From contig NZ_JAOQKI010000007.1 in the NCBI RefSeq assembly GCF_025567465.1, forward strand, positions 1-64,000: a stretch of DNA of 64,000 nt, given 5' to 3'. The stretch is from Roseburia_C amylophila (GTDB lineage Bacteria > Bacillota > Clostridia > Lachnospirales > Lachnospiraceae). The notes under the pieces are model-generated. The model was not told the origin of the DNA. It worked only from the letters and a program-made list of their open reading frames with translations, and made no database searches. How positions within the stretch are numbered: the first letter of the stretch is position 1; every line of letters starts with the position of its first letter. The translations under genes and the position numbers were made by a program. Positions 52,558 to 60,285 of this stretch are shown one piece after another.

Positions 52558-53400
52558 ATGGCATTATTAATTGATGGAAAAAGAATTTCTGCTGAAATAA
52601 AAGATGAATTAAAAGAAGAAGTAGCACAGTTAAAGGAACAGGGAATCACAGGAGCACTTGCTGTAATCCAGGTGGGAAATGACCCTGCATCCAGTGTATA
52701 TGTCAGAAACAAAAAGCGTGCCTGCGAATATATTGGGATAGATTCTCTTTCTTATGAGCTTCCGGAAGAGACTTCCCAGGATGAATTACTGGCTTTAATC
52801 GATAAATTGAATAAAGAAGAACATGTAAAAGGCATTTTGGTACAGCTTCCATTGCCAGAGGGCATTGATGAGGATGCGGTAATCCGTGCCATTTCTCCGA
52901 AGAAGGATGTAGATGGTTTCCATCCGGAAAATGTCGGCGCATTGATGATTGGACAGAAAGGATATATTTCCTGCACACCTGCCGGAATCATCCAGCTTCT
53001 GAAGCGTTCTGACATTGATATTGAGGGAAAACACTGTGTTATCGTTGGAAGAAGCAATATTGTTGGAAAACCGATGGCAATCTTAATGCTGCGTGAGAAT
53101 GCAACTGTTACAGTAACGCATTCAAAAACCCGTAATTTAAAGGAAATCTGTAAAGAGGCAGATATTCTGATTGTTGCAATTGGGAAAAAAGAATTTATTG
53201 ATGCATCCTATGTAAAAGATGGTGCAGTTGTCATTGATGTAGGAATTCATCGTGATGAGAACAATAAACTTTCCGGTGATGTAAAATTTGATGAAGTAGA
53301 GCAGCTTTGTAGTGCGATTACACCGGTTCCGGGTGGAGTCGGACCAATGACCATTGCAATGTTAATGAACAATTGTGTGGAAGCTATGAGACATGAATAG
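52558..53400 (+). CDS. folD: Methylene-THF dehydrogenase / methenyl-THF cyclohydrolase
   Basis: Bifunctional folate enzyme, 280 residues. 'YVRNKKRACEYIGI' holds the catalytic lysine region, 'GILVQLPLPEG' the substrate site, and 'IVGRSNIVGKPMA' with 'TPVPGGVGPMTIAML' the NADP site. It starts 8 bp after fhs, with TAGGAGG overlapping the fhs stop, so the pair is co-expressed. Confidence 0.97.
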   Translation: MALLIDGKRISAEIKDELKEEVAQLKEQGITGALAVIQVGNDPASSVYVRNKKRACEYIGIDSLSYELPEETSQDELLALIDKLNKEEHVKGILVQLPLPEGIDEDAVIRAISPKKDVDGFHPENVGALMIGQKGYISCTPAGIIQLLKRSDIDIEGKHCVIVGRSNIVGKPMAILMLRENATVTVTHSKTRNLKEICKEADILIVAIGKKEFIDASYVKDGAVVIDVGIHRDENNKLSGDVKFDEVEQLCSAITPVPGGVGPMTIAMLMNNCVEAMRHE

Positions 53401-53409
53401 GAGAAGGCT

Positions 53410-54558
53410 ATGAAGTGTGCAAATTGTGGAGCAGAAATAAAATTAGGCTGTGTGTACTGTTCTGTATGTGGAAAAGAAGCACAGATTGTTCCGGATTATA
53501 ATGTGGAAGAGGATATTTTAAAAGAATTATTAGAAGAAGACGATAAACCGAATAAGAATACCTCTTCCAACGGAAAGAAGAAAAAATCATTGAAAAACAG
53601 CCAGAAGAAAAAGAAAGAGGCAGAACAGAAAAAGAAACAGAAAAGACTTCTGATTACAGTATCAGTTCTGATTGCTATTGCAATCATTGGTGTTATCATT
53701 GTGCTTCTGGTGCAGAACAGCCATAAGAAATCTTTTGATTATCAGTATCAGAAGGGAATCAGTTACACGGAAGAGAAGAATTATACCAAGGCATTGACCT
53801 ATTTTGAACAGGCTGAGAAATTGCAGCCGGATAATGTGGATGTATTACTCCGGATGGCTGATTTGTACCGTCTCCGAAAAGATGAAACATCAGAAGAAGC
53901 GTATTTGTTACAGATACTTACCCTTGATAAGAACAATGAAGAAGCGTATCAGATGCTGATTGCCTTATATGATAAGCAAAAGGAATATGATAAACTACAG
54001 GATTTATATGAACAATCAGACTCTGATAAAATAAAAGCGCTGTTTGATAATTATGAAGTAAAGGCTCCGGAGTTTTCGGAAGAAGCCGGGGAATACAATG
54101 ATACGATAGAAATCGAACTGATGGCAGACTCAGACTGTACTATTTATTATACGTTAAACGGTGATTCTCCGATTGAAAAGGGAATGGAATATACAGAACC
54201 GATTTCTTTAGAGGATGAGAAAGAATATACCATCAAAGCAGTAGCAAAGGACGCAAGAGGCTTTTATAGTGAGATTGCAGAAGCAGATTATGAAATTACT
54301 TTTGAAGCTCCAGATTCTGCTAATGTAACACCTGCTGCCGGAACATATTATGATGCGCAGAGCATCAGTATACAGGTTCCCGCCGGTTCCACTGCTTACT
54401 ATACCTGGGATGGCTCAACACCAACACAGGATTCTGATGTATACAGTGAACCACTTGAAATGCCACAGGGCAATAATGTGTTGTCTGTTCTTGTGGTAGA
54501 TGACCATGGACTGGCAAGCCCGGTGATAAGATATAATTACATTTATCTCCCGGAATAA
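53410..54558 (+). CDS. Zinc-ribbon, TPR and chitobiase-type fold membrane protein
   Basis: 382 residues in an unusual order. Residues 1-21 are a zinc ribbon (Cys3, Cys6, Cys17, Cys20). 30-79 is a Lys/Glu-rich linker. 80-101 is one membrane helix. 110-215 holds two or three TPR helices. 220-296 and 303-378 are two copies of the Ig-like domain found at the C-terminus of chitobiases ('IYYTLNGDSPIEKG', 'AYYTWDGSTPTQDS'). So a cytoplasmic metal-binding start is joined to an extracellular binding part. No enzyme domain. It follows folD by 9 bp. Confidence 0.8.
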   Translation: MKCANCGAEIKLGCVYCSVCGKEAQIVPDYNVEEDILKELLEEDDKPNKNTSSNGKKKKSLKNSQKKKKEAEQKKKQKRLLITVSVLIAIAIIGVIIVLLVQNSHKKSFDYQYQKGISYTEEKNYTKALTYFEQAEKLQPDNVDVLLRMADLYRLRKDETSEEAYLLQILTLDKNNEEAYQMLIALYDKQKEYDKLQDLYEQSDSDKIKALFDNYEVKAPEFSEEAGEYNDTIEIELMADSDCTIYYTLNGDSPIEKGMEYTEPISLEDEKEYTIKAVAKDARGFYSEIAEADYEITFEAPDSANVTPAAGTYYDAQSISIQVPAGSTAYYTWDGSTPTQDSDVYSEPLEMPQGNNVLSVLVVDDHGLASPVIRYNYIYLPE

Positions 54559-54570
54559 GCTATGGCGGAT

Positions 54571-54666
54571 GAACAAAGAATGTGTCTTGACACATTCTTG
54601 CGCCTGCGGCGGTCGCTTGCGACATCTACCTTATACGCCGCAGTGCGCATCCTCGCGGAGCTTTTA
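54571..54666 (+). repeat. Full copy 3 of dispersed structured repeat
   Basis: Matches 24418-24516 with a few substitutions and two one-base deletions. First hairpin AGAATGTGTC/GACACATTCT (54577-54598); stem CTGCGGCG (54604-54611) with CGCCGCAG (54636-54643) around GTCGC-tt-GCGAC (54612-54623). A G is lost near the 3' end (GGAGCTTTT), which weakens the terminator-like hairpin. It begins 12 bp after the TPR gene stop and ends next to the xpt stop on the other strand. Confidence 0.8.
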
Positions 54667-54669
54667 AAA

Positions 54670-55248
54670 TTAGTCTTCTTTTACAAATTCAATGACACCC
54701 TTGTCAAGTCTGGATACTCTTGCTAAAGAATAAACATCGATGCCCTGTTCCTCTAATTTTTCACGACCAGGCTGAAATGCTTTTTCGATTAAGACACTGA
54801 CACCTGCGATGGTGGCATGTGCTTTACGGATTAGGCGGATAGCACCGGTAGCAGCTTCGCCGTTGGCAAGGAAATCATCCACGATAAGAATGTGGTCATT
54901 TTCGCTGATGTATTTTGCGGAAATGGTTAATTCATAGCTGGTTCCTTTGGTATAAGAAGTTACAACAGTCTGATATAAATCATGATTTAAAATTTTAGAA
55001 GGCTGTTTCTTTAAAATAACAAGTGGAACGCCTAATGCTTCTGCAGCCATAAGAGCCGGAGCAATACCGGAGCTTTCGATGGTAGCAATACGTGTGATAC
55101 CTTTTCCTTTATAATGTTCTGCAATATCTTTGCCCATTTTCTTCATTAATTCAGGATCCACCTGATGATTAATAAAGCTGTCAACCTTTAAAATGTTTTC
55201 GCTTTCTGCGATTCCTTCTGCAAGAATTTTGTCTTCTAATAATTTCAT
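54670..55248 (-). CDS. xpt: Xanthine phosphoribosyltransferase
   Basis: Converts xanthine and PRPP to XMP in purine salvage. 192 residues with the PRPP loop 'HILIVDDFLANGEA' and the N-terminal 'ESSGIAPALMAAEALGVPL'. It starts 46 bp downstream of a membrane protein gene on the same strand; no purine riboswitch fits in that gap. Convergent with the TPR gene. Confidence 0.95.
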   Translation of the reverse strand: MKLLEDKILAEGIAESENILKVDSFINHQVDPELMKKMGKDIAEHYKGKGITRIATIESSGIAPALMAAEALGVPLVILKKQPSKILNHDLYQTVVTSYTKGTSYELTISAKYISENDHILIVDDFLANGEAATGAIRLIRKAHATIAGVSVLIEKAFQPGREKLEEQGIDVYSLARVSRLDKGVIEFVKED

Positions 55249-55294
55249 TTTGTTACTCCTTTGATTGTATTATATTTAAGCAGAAATCTGCTGT

Positions 55295-55774
55295 TTATTC
55301 ATTGTTGTCTGAATAGTAAGCGGCATAAATCTTTTCTAAGATATGTTCTTCATAATCCTCCGGCAGACCGGCAAATTTAGCATGAAGAAGTGCGGCAATT
55401 TTGTCGGAACGGATAAAGTAACGCTGCTCCATGGAAGGCTCGCTGTCAGCACCACTGACATGATCGATTTCTTCTGCAGTATAGTTTGAAGAGAACCATT
55501 CCATAATTTCGCTGGTGCGTCTGCTTTCCATATCTGCATCCGCAGACATCTGGTTGATTTTACGGAAATGTGTAATTCCGATTCCAAGAAAAATAACAAA
55601 CAGAACAGACATTACAACAATCATAATAACACGCATATAATCAGCCATTGGTAATTTGATGATGTCCAGAGCAAAAAGAATGACAAAAATCAGACCGGCA
55701 ATTCCAACTCCAAGGAATGTATAAGCGGTAGAACGATTATCTTCCAGCTGGGCATCTTTCTCCTTGTATACCAT
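55295..55774 (-). CDS. Two-helix membrane protein of unknown function
   Basis: 159 residues. A polar start (about 1-15) is followed by two membrane helices (about 18-38 and 48-68) and a cytoplasmic domain of about 90 residues with many acidic and aromatic residues ('EIMEWFSSNYTAEEIDHV', 'HILEKIYAAYYSD'). Not assigned to a family. It precedes xpt on the same strand and has its own promoter facing away from rlmH. Confidence 0.75.
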   Translation of the reverse strand: MVYKEKDAQLEDNRSTAYTFLGVGIAGLIFVILFALDIIKLPMADYMRVIMIVVMSVLFVIFLGIGITHFRKINQMSADADMESRRTSEIMEWFSSNYTAEEIDHVSGADSEPSMEQRYFIRSDKIAALLHAKFAGLPEDYEEHILEKIYAAYYSDNNE

Positions 55775-55807
55775 GTTATGTACCTGACCTTTCGTTATAA
55801 TAATACT

Positions 55808-55836
55808 ATTATAAGTGATTTCATCCGACGATACAA
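55808..55836 (-). promoter_or_regulatory. Promoter of the membrane protein - xpt pair
   Basis: On the minus strand -35 TTGTAT (55831-55836), 17-bp spacer, perfect -10 TATAAT (55808-55813). Confidence 0.6.
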
Positions 55837-55841
55837 TAACC

Positions 55842-55870
55842 TTGTCTGTATTTCTGAAATAAGGTATACT
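55842..55870 (+). promoter_or_regulatory. Promoter of rlmH, predicts a leaderless mRNA
   Basis: -35 TTGTCT (55842-55847), 17-bp spacer, -10 TATACT (55865-55870). The expected start, about 7 bp after the -10, falls on the A of the rlmH ATG at 55877. Confidence 0.65.
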
Positions 55871-55876
55871 GCAAGT

Positions 55877-56359
55877 ATGAAGATAACAATATTATGCGTA
55901 GGAAAAATCAAAGAAAAATATTTCAGGGATGCCATTGCCGAGTACGAAAAAAGACTGGGCAGATACTGTAAGCTTGAAATTGTGGAAGTGGCAGATGAGA
56001 AAACACCGGATGGAGCATCCGAGGCAGAGGAACAGCAGATTCGTCGTAAAGAGGGGGAACGTCTTTTAAAATATTTAGAGGGAAAGAACTGCTACGTCAT
56101 TGCCCTTGCAATCAACGGAAAAATGCTGGATTCTGTTGCTTTATCGGAAAAAGTCAGTGACTTGATGGTAAAGGGCAACAGCCATATCGTTCTTGTGATC
56201 GGAGGCTCCCTTGGAATTGCGGATGAAGTATTAAAACGTGCAGATGAAAAAATAAGCTTTTCGAAGATGACATTTCCGCACCAGCTGATGCGTGTTATTT
56301 TATTGGAGCAGTTATACCGGAGCTATCGGATTATCAATCATGAACCGTATCACAAATAA
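55877..56359 (+). CDS. rlmH: 23S rRNA pseudouridine-1915 N3-methyltransferase
   Basis: SPOUT methyltransferase of 160 residues that modifies helix 69 of 23S rRNA. 'MKITILCVGKIKEKYF' start, 'VIGGSLGIADEVL' SAM-binding knot and the typical 'YHK' end. The ATG is fixed by family alignment. No Shine-Dalgarno sequence is visible, and the promoter -10 ends 6 bp before the ATG. A 19-bp tandem duplication spans its stop codon. Confidence 0.95.
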   Translation: MKITILCVGKIKEKYFRDAIAEYEKRLGRYCKLEIVEVADEKTPDGASEAEEQQIRRKEGERLLKYLEGKNCYVIALAINGKMLDSVALSEKVSDLMVKGNSHIVLVIGGSLGIADEVLKRADEKISFSKMTFPHQLMRVILLEQLYRSYRIINHEPYHK

Positions 56360-56377
56360 GCAACCGTATCATAAATA
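56343..56377 (+). repeat. Short tandem duplication at the rlmH stop
   Basis: AACCGTATCACAAATA (56343-56358) is repeated with one change at 56362-56377, period 19. The first copy encodes the end and stop of RlmH; the second is non-coding. Confidence 0.8.
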
Positions 56378-56405
56378 GAAGAAACGGATAAAAGGAGGAG
56401 ATTTT

Positions 56406-57713
56406 ATGAGGATGTACGACCTCATTTTAAAGAAAAAGGAAGGAGCTGCTTTAAGCAAAGAAGAAATCCAGTGGATGATAAATGCATTTACAACCGGTGA
56501 AATTCCGGATTATCAGATGTCAGCCATGCTGATGGCAATCTGTTTTCAGGGAATGAATCACGATGAGACACTGGCATTAACACTTGCTATGCGGGATAGC
56601 GGAGATGTGCTTGATTTATCCGGTATTAAAGGCGTAAAGGTGGATAAACACAGCACCGGTGGTGTAGGAGATAAGACCTCCCTGATTCTGACACCAATCA
56701 TTGCTGCACTGGGTGTTCCGGTAGCAAAAATGTCCGGAAGAGGATTGGGTCATACCGGCGGAACCATTGATAAGTTAGAATGCTTTGAAGGATTCAGCAC
56801 TTCCATATCAGAAGAAGCCTTTTTAAAGCAGGTATCAGAGGTTGGCGTTGCAATTGCGGGACAGACTGCTAATCTTGCACCAGCAGATAAGAAGCTGTAT
56901 GCACTCCGGGATGTCACTGCTACGGTAGCGGAGAAATCCTTAATTGCCAGCAGCATTATGAGTAAGAAATTAGCCAGCGGGTCGGATGCCATTGTCCTTG
57001 ACGTAAAGACCGGAAACGGTGCATTCATGCAGACTGTGGAAAAGGCAGAGGAACTTGCCCGGATTATGGTGGCCATCGGAAATAGTGCAGGAAAGAAAAC
57101 TTATGCGGTTATTACAGATATGTCACAGCCTCTTGGCAATACAGTAGGCAATATTGTGGAAGTGCAGGAAGCCATTGAAGCATTGAATGGAAAAGGGCCA
57201 AAGGATCTGATGGATGTTGTCTATGCATTAGGGTATCTTATGTTAAAGGCTGCCGGTGTAGCAGAAGATGAAAACGAAGCAAGAACAAGGATGGAGAAAG
57301 TCATTGCAAGCGGAAAAGCACTGGATAAATTTGCAGACTTTGTAGAAGCACAGGGTGGCAGAAAGGAACAGGTTTATCATCCGCAGTTATTGGCAAAAGC
57401 AGCAATTACAGAGACCATCACCGCACCGGAAGATGGATATGTAGAAGCTTTAAATGCTATGGCAATTGGAACTGCCTGCATGAGCCTTGGCGGCGGCAGA
57501 GAGACAAAGGAGAGTCAGATTGATTTAACTGCCGGTATCCGCCTCAAGAAAAAAATAGGAGACAGCGTAAAAAAAGGAGAATGTCTGGCCGAATTATATG
57601 GTAATGATGCAGCAAAATGCAACGATGCAAAGGAACTGGTTCAAAATGCATTTCTTTTCAGTAAAGAGCCACTGGATGCACCGGAAACAGTTTTAAAATA
57701 TATTACCGCATAG
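56406..57713 (+). CDS. pdp: Pyrimidine-nucleoside phosphorylase
   Basis: Phosphorolysis of uridine, deoxyuridine and thymidine in nucleoside salvage. 435 residues, type II nucleoside phosphorylase fold: 'YQMSAMLMAICFQGM', 'VDKHSTGGVGDKTSLILTP' (phosphate loop) and 'SGRGLGHTGGTIDKLE'. Preceded by AGGAGG. The gene stands alone before the yqfCD-phoH group. Confidence 0.94.
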   Translation: MRMYDLILKKKEGAALSKEEIQWMINAFTTGEIPDYQMSAMLMAICFQGMNHDETLALTLAMRDSGDVLDLSGIKGVKVDKHSTGGVGDKTSLILTPIIAALGVPVAKMSGRGLGHTGGTIDKLECFEGFSTSISEEAFLKQVSEVGVAIAGQTANLAPADKKLYALRDVTATVAEKSLIASSIMSKKLASGSDAIVLDVKTGNGAFMQTVEKAEELARIMVAIGNSAGKKTYAVITDMSQPLGNTVGNIVEVQEAIEALNGKGPKDLMDVVYALGYLMLKAAGVAEDENEARTRMEKVIASGKALDKFADFVEAQGGRKEQVYHPQLLAKAAITETITAPEDGYVEALNAMAIGTACMSLGGGRETKESQIDLTAGIRLKKKIGDSVKKGECLAELYGNDAAKCNDAKELVQNAFLFSKEPLDAPETVLKYITA

Positions 57714-57725
57714 AAAAGAAAAAAA

Positions 57726-57745
57726 CTCATATAGTTATATATGAG
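57726..57745 (+). promoter_or_regulatory. Hairpin over the yqfC start codon
   Basis: CTCATATA (57726-57733) pairs perfectly with TATATGAG (57738-57745), GTTA loop. The yqfC ATG (57741-57743) is inside the right arm. CATATAGT (57728-57735) also fits a sporulation sigma-E -10 (CATAnnnT). Confidence 0.5.
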
Positions 57746-58031
57746 GAAAAACAATAAGAAAGAGTTAAAAAAAGATTTTAAAAATCATATGGTGGAATCC
57801 TTAGAACTGCCGAAAGACTTAGTCTACCGGGCAGCAATTGTAACCGTTATGGGTAACAGGGAACTGCTGTTGGAAAATTATAAGGGAATCTTAGAATACG
57901 AGAAAGAATATATCAGGATTCAGGCGAAAAGCTGCCGGATTCTTGTTCGTGGGAAAAATCTCAACATTTCCTATTATACGAATGAAGAGATGAAAATAAC
58001 AGGAATCATCCAAAGTATTGAGTATGAATAG
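57741..58031 (+). CDS. yqfC: Sporulation protein YqfC (YabP/YqfC family)
   Basis: 96 residues with the YabP-type pattern: 'LPKDLVYRAAIVTVMGNREL', 'NYKGILEYEKEYIRI' and 'NISYYTNEEMKITG'. In Bacillus it is a sigma-E gene of the mother cell ahead of yqfD. No good ribosome site precedes the ATG, which lies within a hairpin. YqfD follows after 9 bp. Confidence 0.9.
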   Translation: MRKNNKKELKKDFKNHMVESLELPKDLVYRAAIVTVMGNRELLLENYKGILEYEKEYIRIQAKSCRILVRGKNLNISYYTNEEMKITGIIQSIEYE

Positions 58032-58040
58032 AGGTTTTCT

Positions 58041-59300
58041 ATGACAACACTTTCCCTGCTTAAATATATAGGCGGTTACCTTGAGGTAGTCTTAAGTGGT
58101 TATGCCCCGGAACGATTTTTAAATCTGTGTGGCAATCACAATATTTTAATCTGGAATCTTCGAAAAGAGGAAGATGTTTATCGCTTTTTTATCAGCATTC
58201 GTGCATTTTGGAGTATCCGTCCGTTCGTAAGCAAGACCGGATGCAGGATTCGGATTCTGCGCAAAATAGGATTTCCGTTCTGGATGAACCGTTACCGGAA
58301 ACGAAAATGCTTCCTGATGGGAGTAATTCTCGCAGCTGGTCTGGTGTGGTTTTTATCACGATTTCTCTGGAATGTGGAGGTAGATGGTAATTCATCTGTT
58401 ACGACAGAAACCGTTTTAACATTTCTTGATGAGGAGGATAGTGGTTACGGAGACCGGATTCGTACAATTGACTGCGAACAGTTAGAACGGGATCTGCGGG
58501 CACAGTTTCCGGAAATCATCTGGGCATCGGTACAGATTTACGGAACGAAAATGACGGTATTAATCAAGGAAAATCTGGTACAGCAGGAAGCAATGGAAGA
58601 ATTGCCGTATGAAGCTTCAGACCTGATAGCAGAAGAGGATGCGACAGTGGAATCAATTATTACAAGAAATGGAACGCCACTAGTAAAGAACGGCGATGCA
58701 GTAAAGGCAGGAGATATATTAGTAAGTGGTAGGATTGATTTGACCAATGACAGTGGGGAACGGTATGCCTATGAATATTGCAATGCAGATGCGGATATAT
58801 ATCTACTGACGGAATATCCCTACCATGATAAATTTTCCCTTGCCCACGAAGAAAAAAGAATGACCGGTGCAGAAAAGAAACGGTATTCCATTGATTTCTT
58901 TGGAAAAATAATAACACTTCCGGCATTAAGCGGTGAATTTGAATGTGCAGACAAAACCACGGATTATAAGCAGCTTTGCCTCCATGGGGACTTTTATCTG
59001 CCACTTGGAATCTATTCTAGTACTTTAAAAGAGTATCGGACAGAACAGGAAATTTATACGAAAGAGCAGGCAGAAGCGGTTGCTACAGAAAATTTTAATA
59101 TTTATTTGTCACATTTAGCAGAAAAAAATATTCAAATTTTAGAAAAAAATGTTATTATAGATATGGACGATAAAAACTGTATCATGGAAGGAATCATCAA
59201 AGTGCGCACAAAAGCTGCTTTAAGGCACGAAACGGAACAGCTTACAGCACCTGATACAGAAGACACAGAGGAAGGGCTAGTATTAAATGAGCTTGAATGA
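58041..59300 (+). CDS. yqfD: Sporulation protein YqfD
   Basis: 419 residues. The N-terminal region 'LNLCGNHNILIWNLRKEEDV' and a single membrane helix (about 92-110) precede a large extracytoplasmic domain ('FLWNVEVDGNSSVTTETVL', POTRA-like). Sigma-E regulon member in Bacillus (stage IV). It overlaps phoH by 14 bp at its end. Confidence 0.92.
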   Translation: MTTLSLLKYIGGYLEVVLSGYAPERFLNLCGNHNILIWNLRKEEDVYRFFISIRAFWSIRPFVSKTGCRIRILRKIGFPFWMNRYRKRKCFLMGVILAAGLVWFLSRFLWNVEVDGNSSVTTETVLTFLDEEDSGYGDRIRTIDCEQLERDLRAQFPEIIWASVQIYGTKMTVLIKENLVQQEAMEELPYEASDLIAEEDATVESIITRNGTPLVKNGDAVKAGDILVSGRIDLTNDSGERYAYEYCNADADIYLLTEYPYHDKFSLAHEEKRMTGAEKKRYSIDFFGKIITLPALSGEFECADKTTDYKQLCLHGDFYLPLGIYSSTLKEYRTEQEIYTKEQAEAVATENFNIYLSHLAEKNIQILEKNVIIDMDDKNCIMEGIIKVRTKAALRHETEQLTAPDTEDTEEGLVLNELE

Positions 59301-60285
59301 AACAAGAATTGATATACCGGCAGAGCATGTTTCCAATATTTTCGGACAATTTGACCATAATATAAAATTGATTGAACGGACCTTAAATGTTACGGTAGTG
59401 CCCCGCAATGAAGGAATCAAAGTCATTGGAGATACCGCAAATGTAGAGGGTGCATGCAAGGTGTTTGCAGAACTTTTACAACTGGCAGAGAGAGGAAACA
59501 TGATTGATGAGCAGAAGGTTGCATATACACTTTCTCTTTTGGGAGAACATAAAGAAGGCTCGTTGGTAGAAATCGATAAGGACTGCATCTGCCATACGAT
59601 AAACGGCAAACCGGTGAAACCAAAGACTTTAGGCCAGAAGGCTTATGTGGATGCCATCCGTAAGCAGATGATTGTATTTGGAATCGGGCCTGCCGGAACC
59701 GGAAAGACTTATCTTGCCATGGCAATGGCAATTACTGCATTTAAGAATGAAGAAGTAAATCGTATTATTTTAACCCGTCCTGCAATTGAAGCCGGTGAGA
59801 AATTAGGATTTCTTCCGGGAGATTTACAGAGCAAGGTAGATCCGTATCTTCGCCCGCTGTATGATGCACTGTATCAGATTATGGGAGCAGAAAGCTTTCA
59901 GCGGAATATGGAAAAGGGGCTTATTGAGGTCGCACCATTGGCTTATATGAGAGGTCGTACCTTAGATAATGCATTTATTATCTTGGATGAGGCACAGAAT
60001 ACTACACCGGCACAGATGAAGATGTTTTTAACACGTATTGGATTTGGCTCCAAGGTTGTGGTGACCGGAGATGCTACCCAGAAGGATCTGGCTCCGGGAA
60101 CGAAGTCGGGACTGGATGTGGCATTACGTGTACTTCGCAATGTAGATGAGATATCCGTCTGCAAATTGACCAGCGCTGATGTAGTAAGACATCCTTTGGT
60201 ACAGAAGATTGTAAAAGCCTATGACGATTATGAATCAAAAGCAAATAAAAGAACGAAAAGAGTAACGAAAAATGAAGGAAGATAG
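59287..60285 (+). CDS. phoH: PhoH family ATPase
   Basis: 332 residues: an N-terminal KH-like part (about 15-85) and a PhoH ATPase with Walker A 'GPAGTGKTYLA', 'LTRPAIEAGEKLGFLPG' and Walker B 'FIILDEAQNTTP'. Linked to RNA metabolism through its usual partner YbeY, encoded 1.2 kb downstream. It overlaps its neighbours on both sides (14 bp each). Confidence 0.95.
   Translation: MSLNETRIDIPAEHVSNIFGQFDHNIKLIERTLNVTVVPRNEGIKVIGDTANVEGACKVFAELLQLAERGNMIDEQKVAYTLSLLGEHKEGSLVEIDKDCICHTINGKPVKPKTLGQKAYVDAIRKQMIVFGIGPAGTGKTYLAMAMAITAFKNEEVNRIILTRPAIEAGEKLGFLPGDLQSKVDPYLRPLYDALYQIMGAESFQRNMEKGLIEVAPLAYMRGRTLDNAFIILDEAQNTTPAQMKMFLTRIGFGSKVVVTGDATQKDLAPGTKSGLDVALRVLRNVDEISVCKLTSADVVRHPLVQKIVKAYDDYESKANKRTKRVTKNEGR

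Noticed and set aside
55249..55294. Purine riboswitch upstream of xpt
   Set aside because: The gap is 46 bp and contains no aptamer-like pairing; xpt appears to be expressed from the promoter of the preceding gene.
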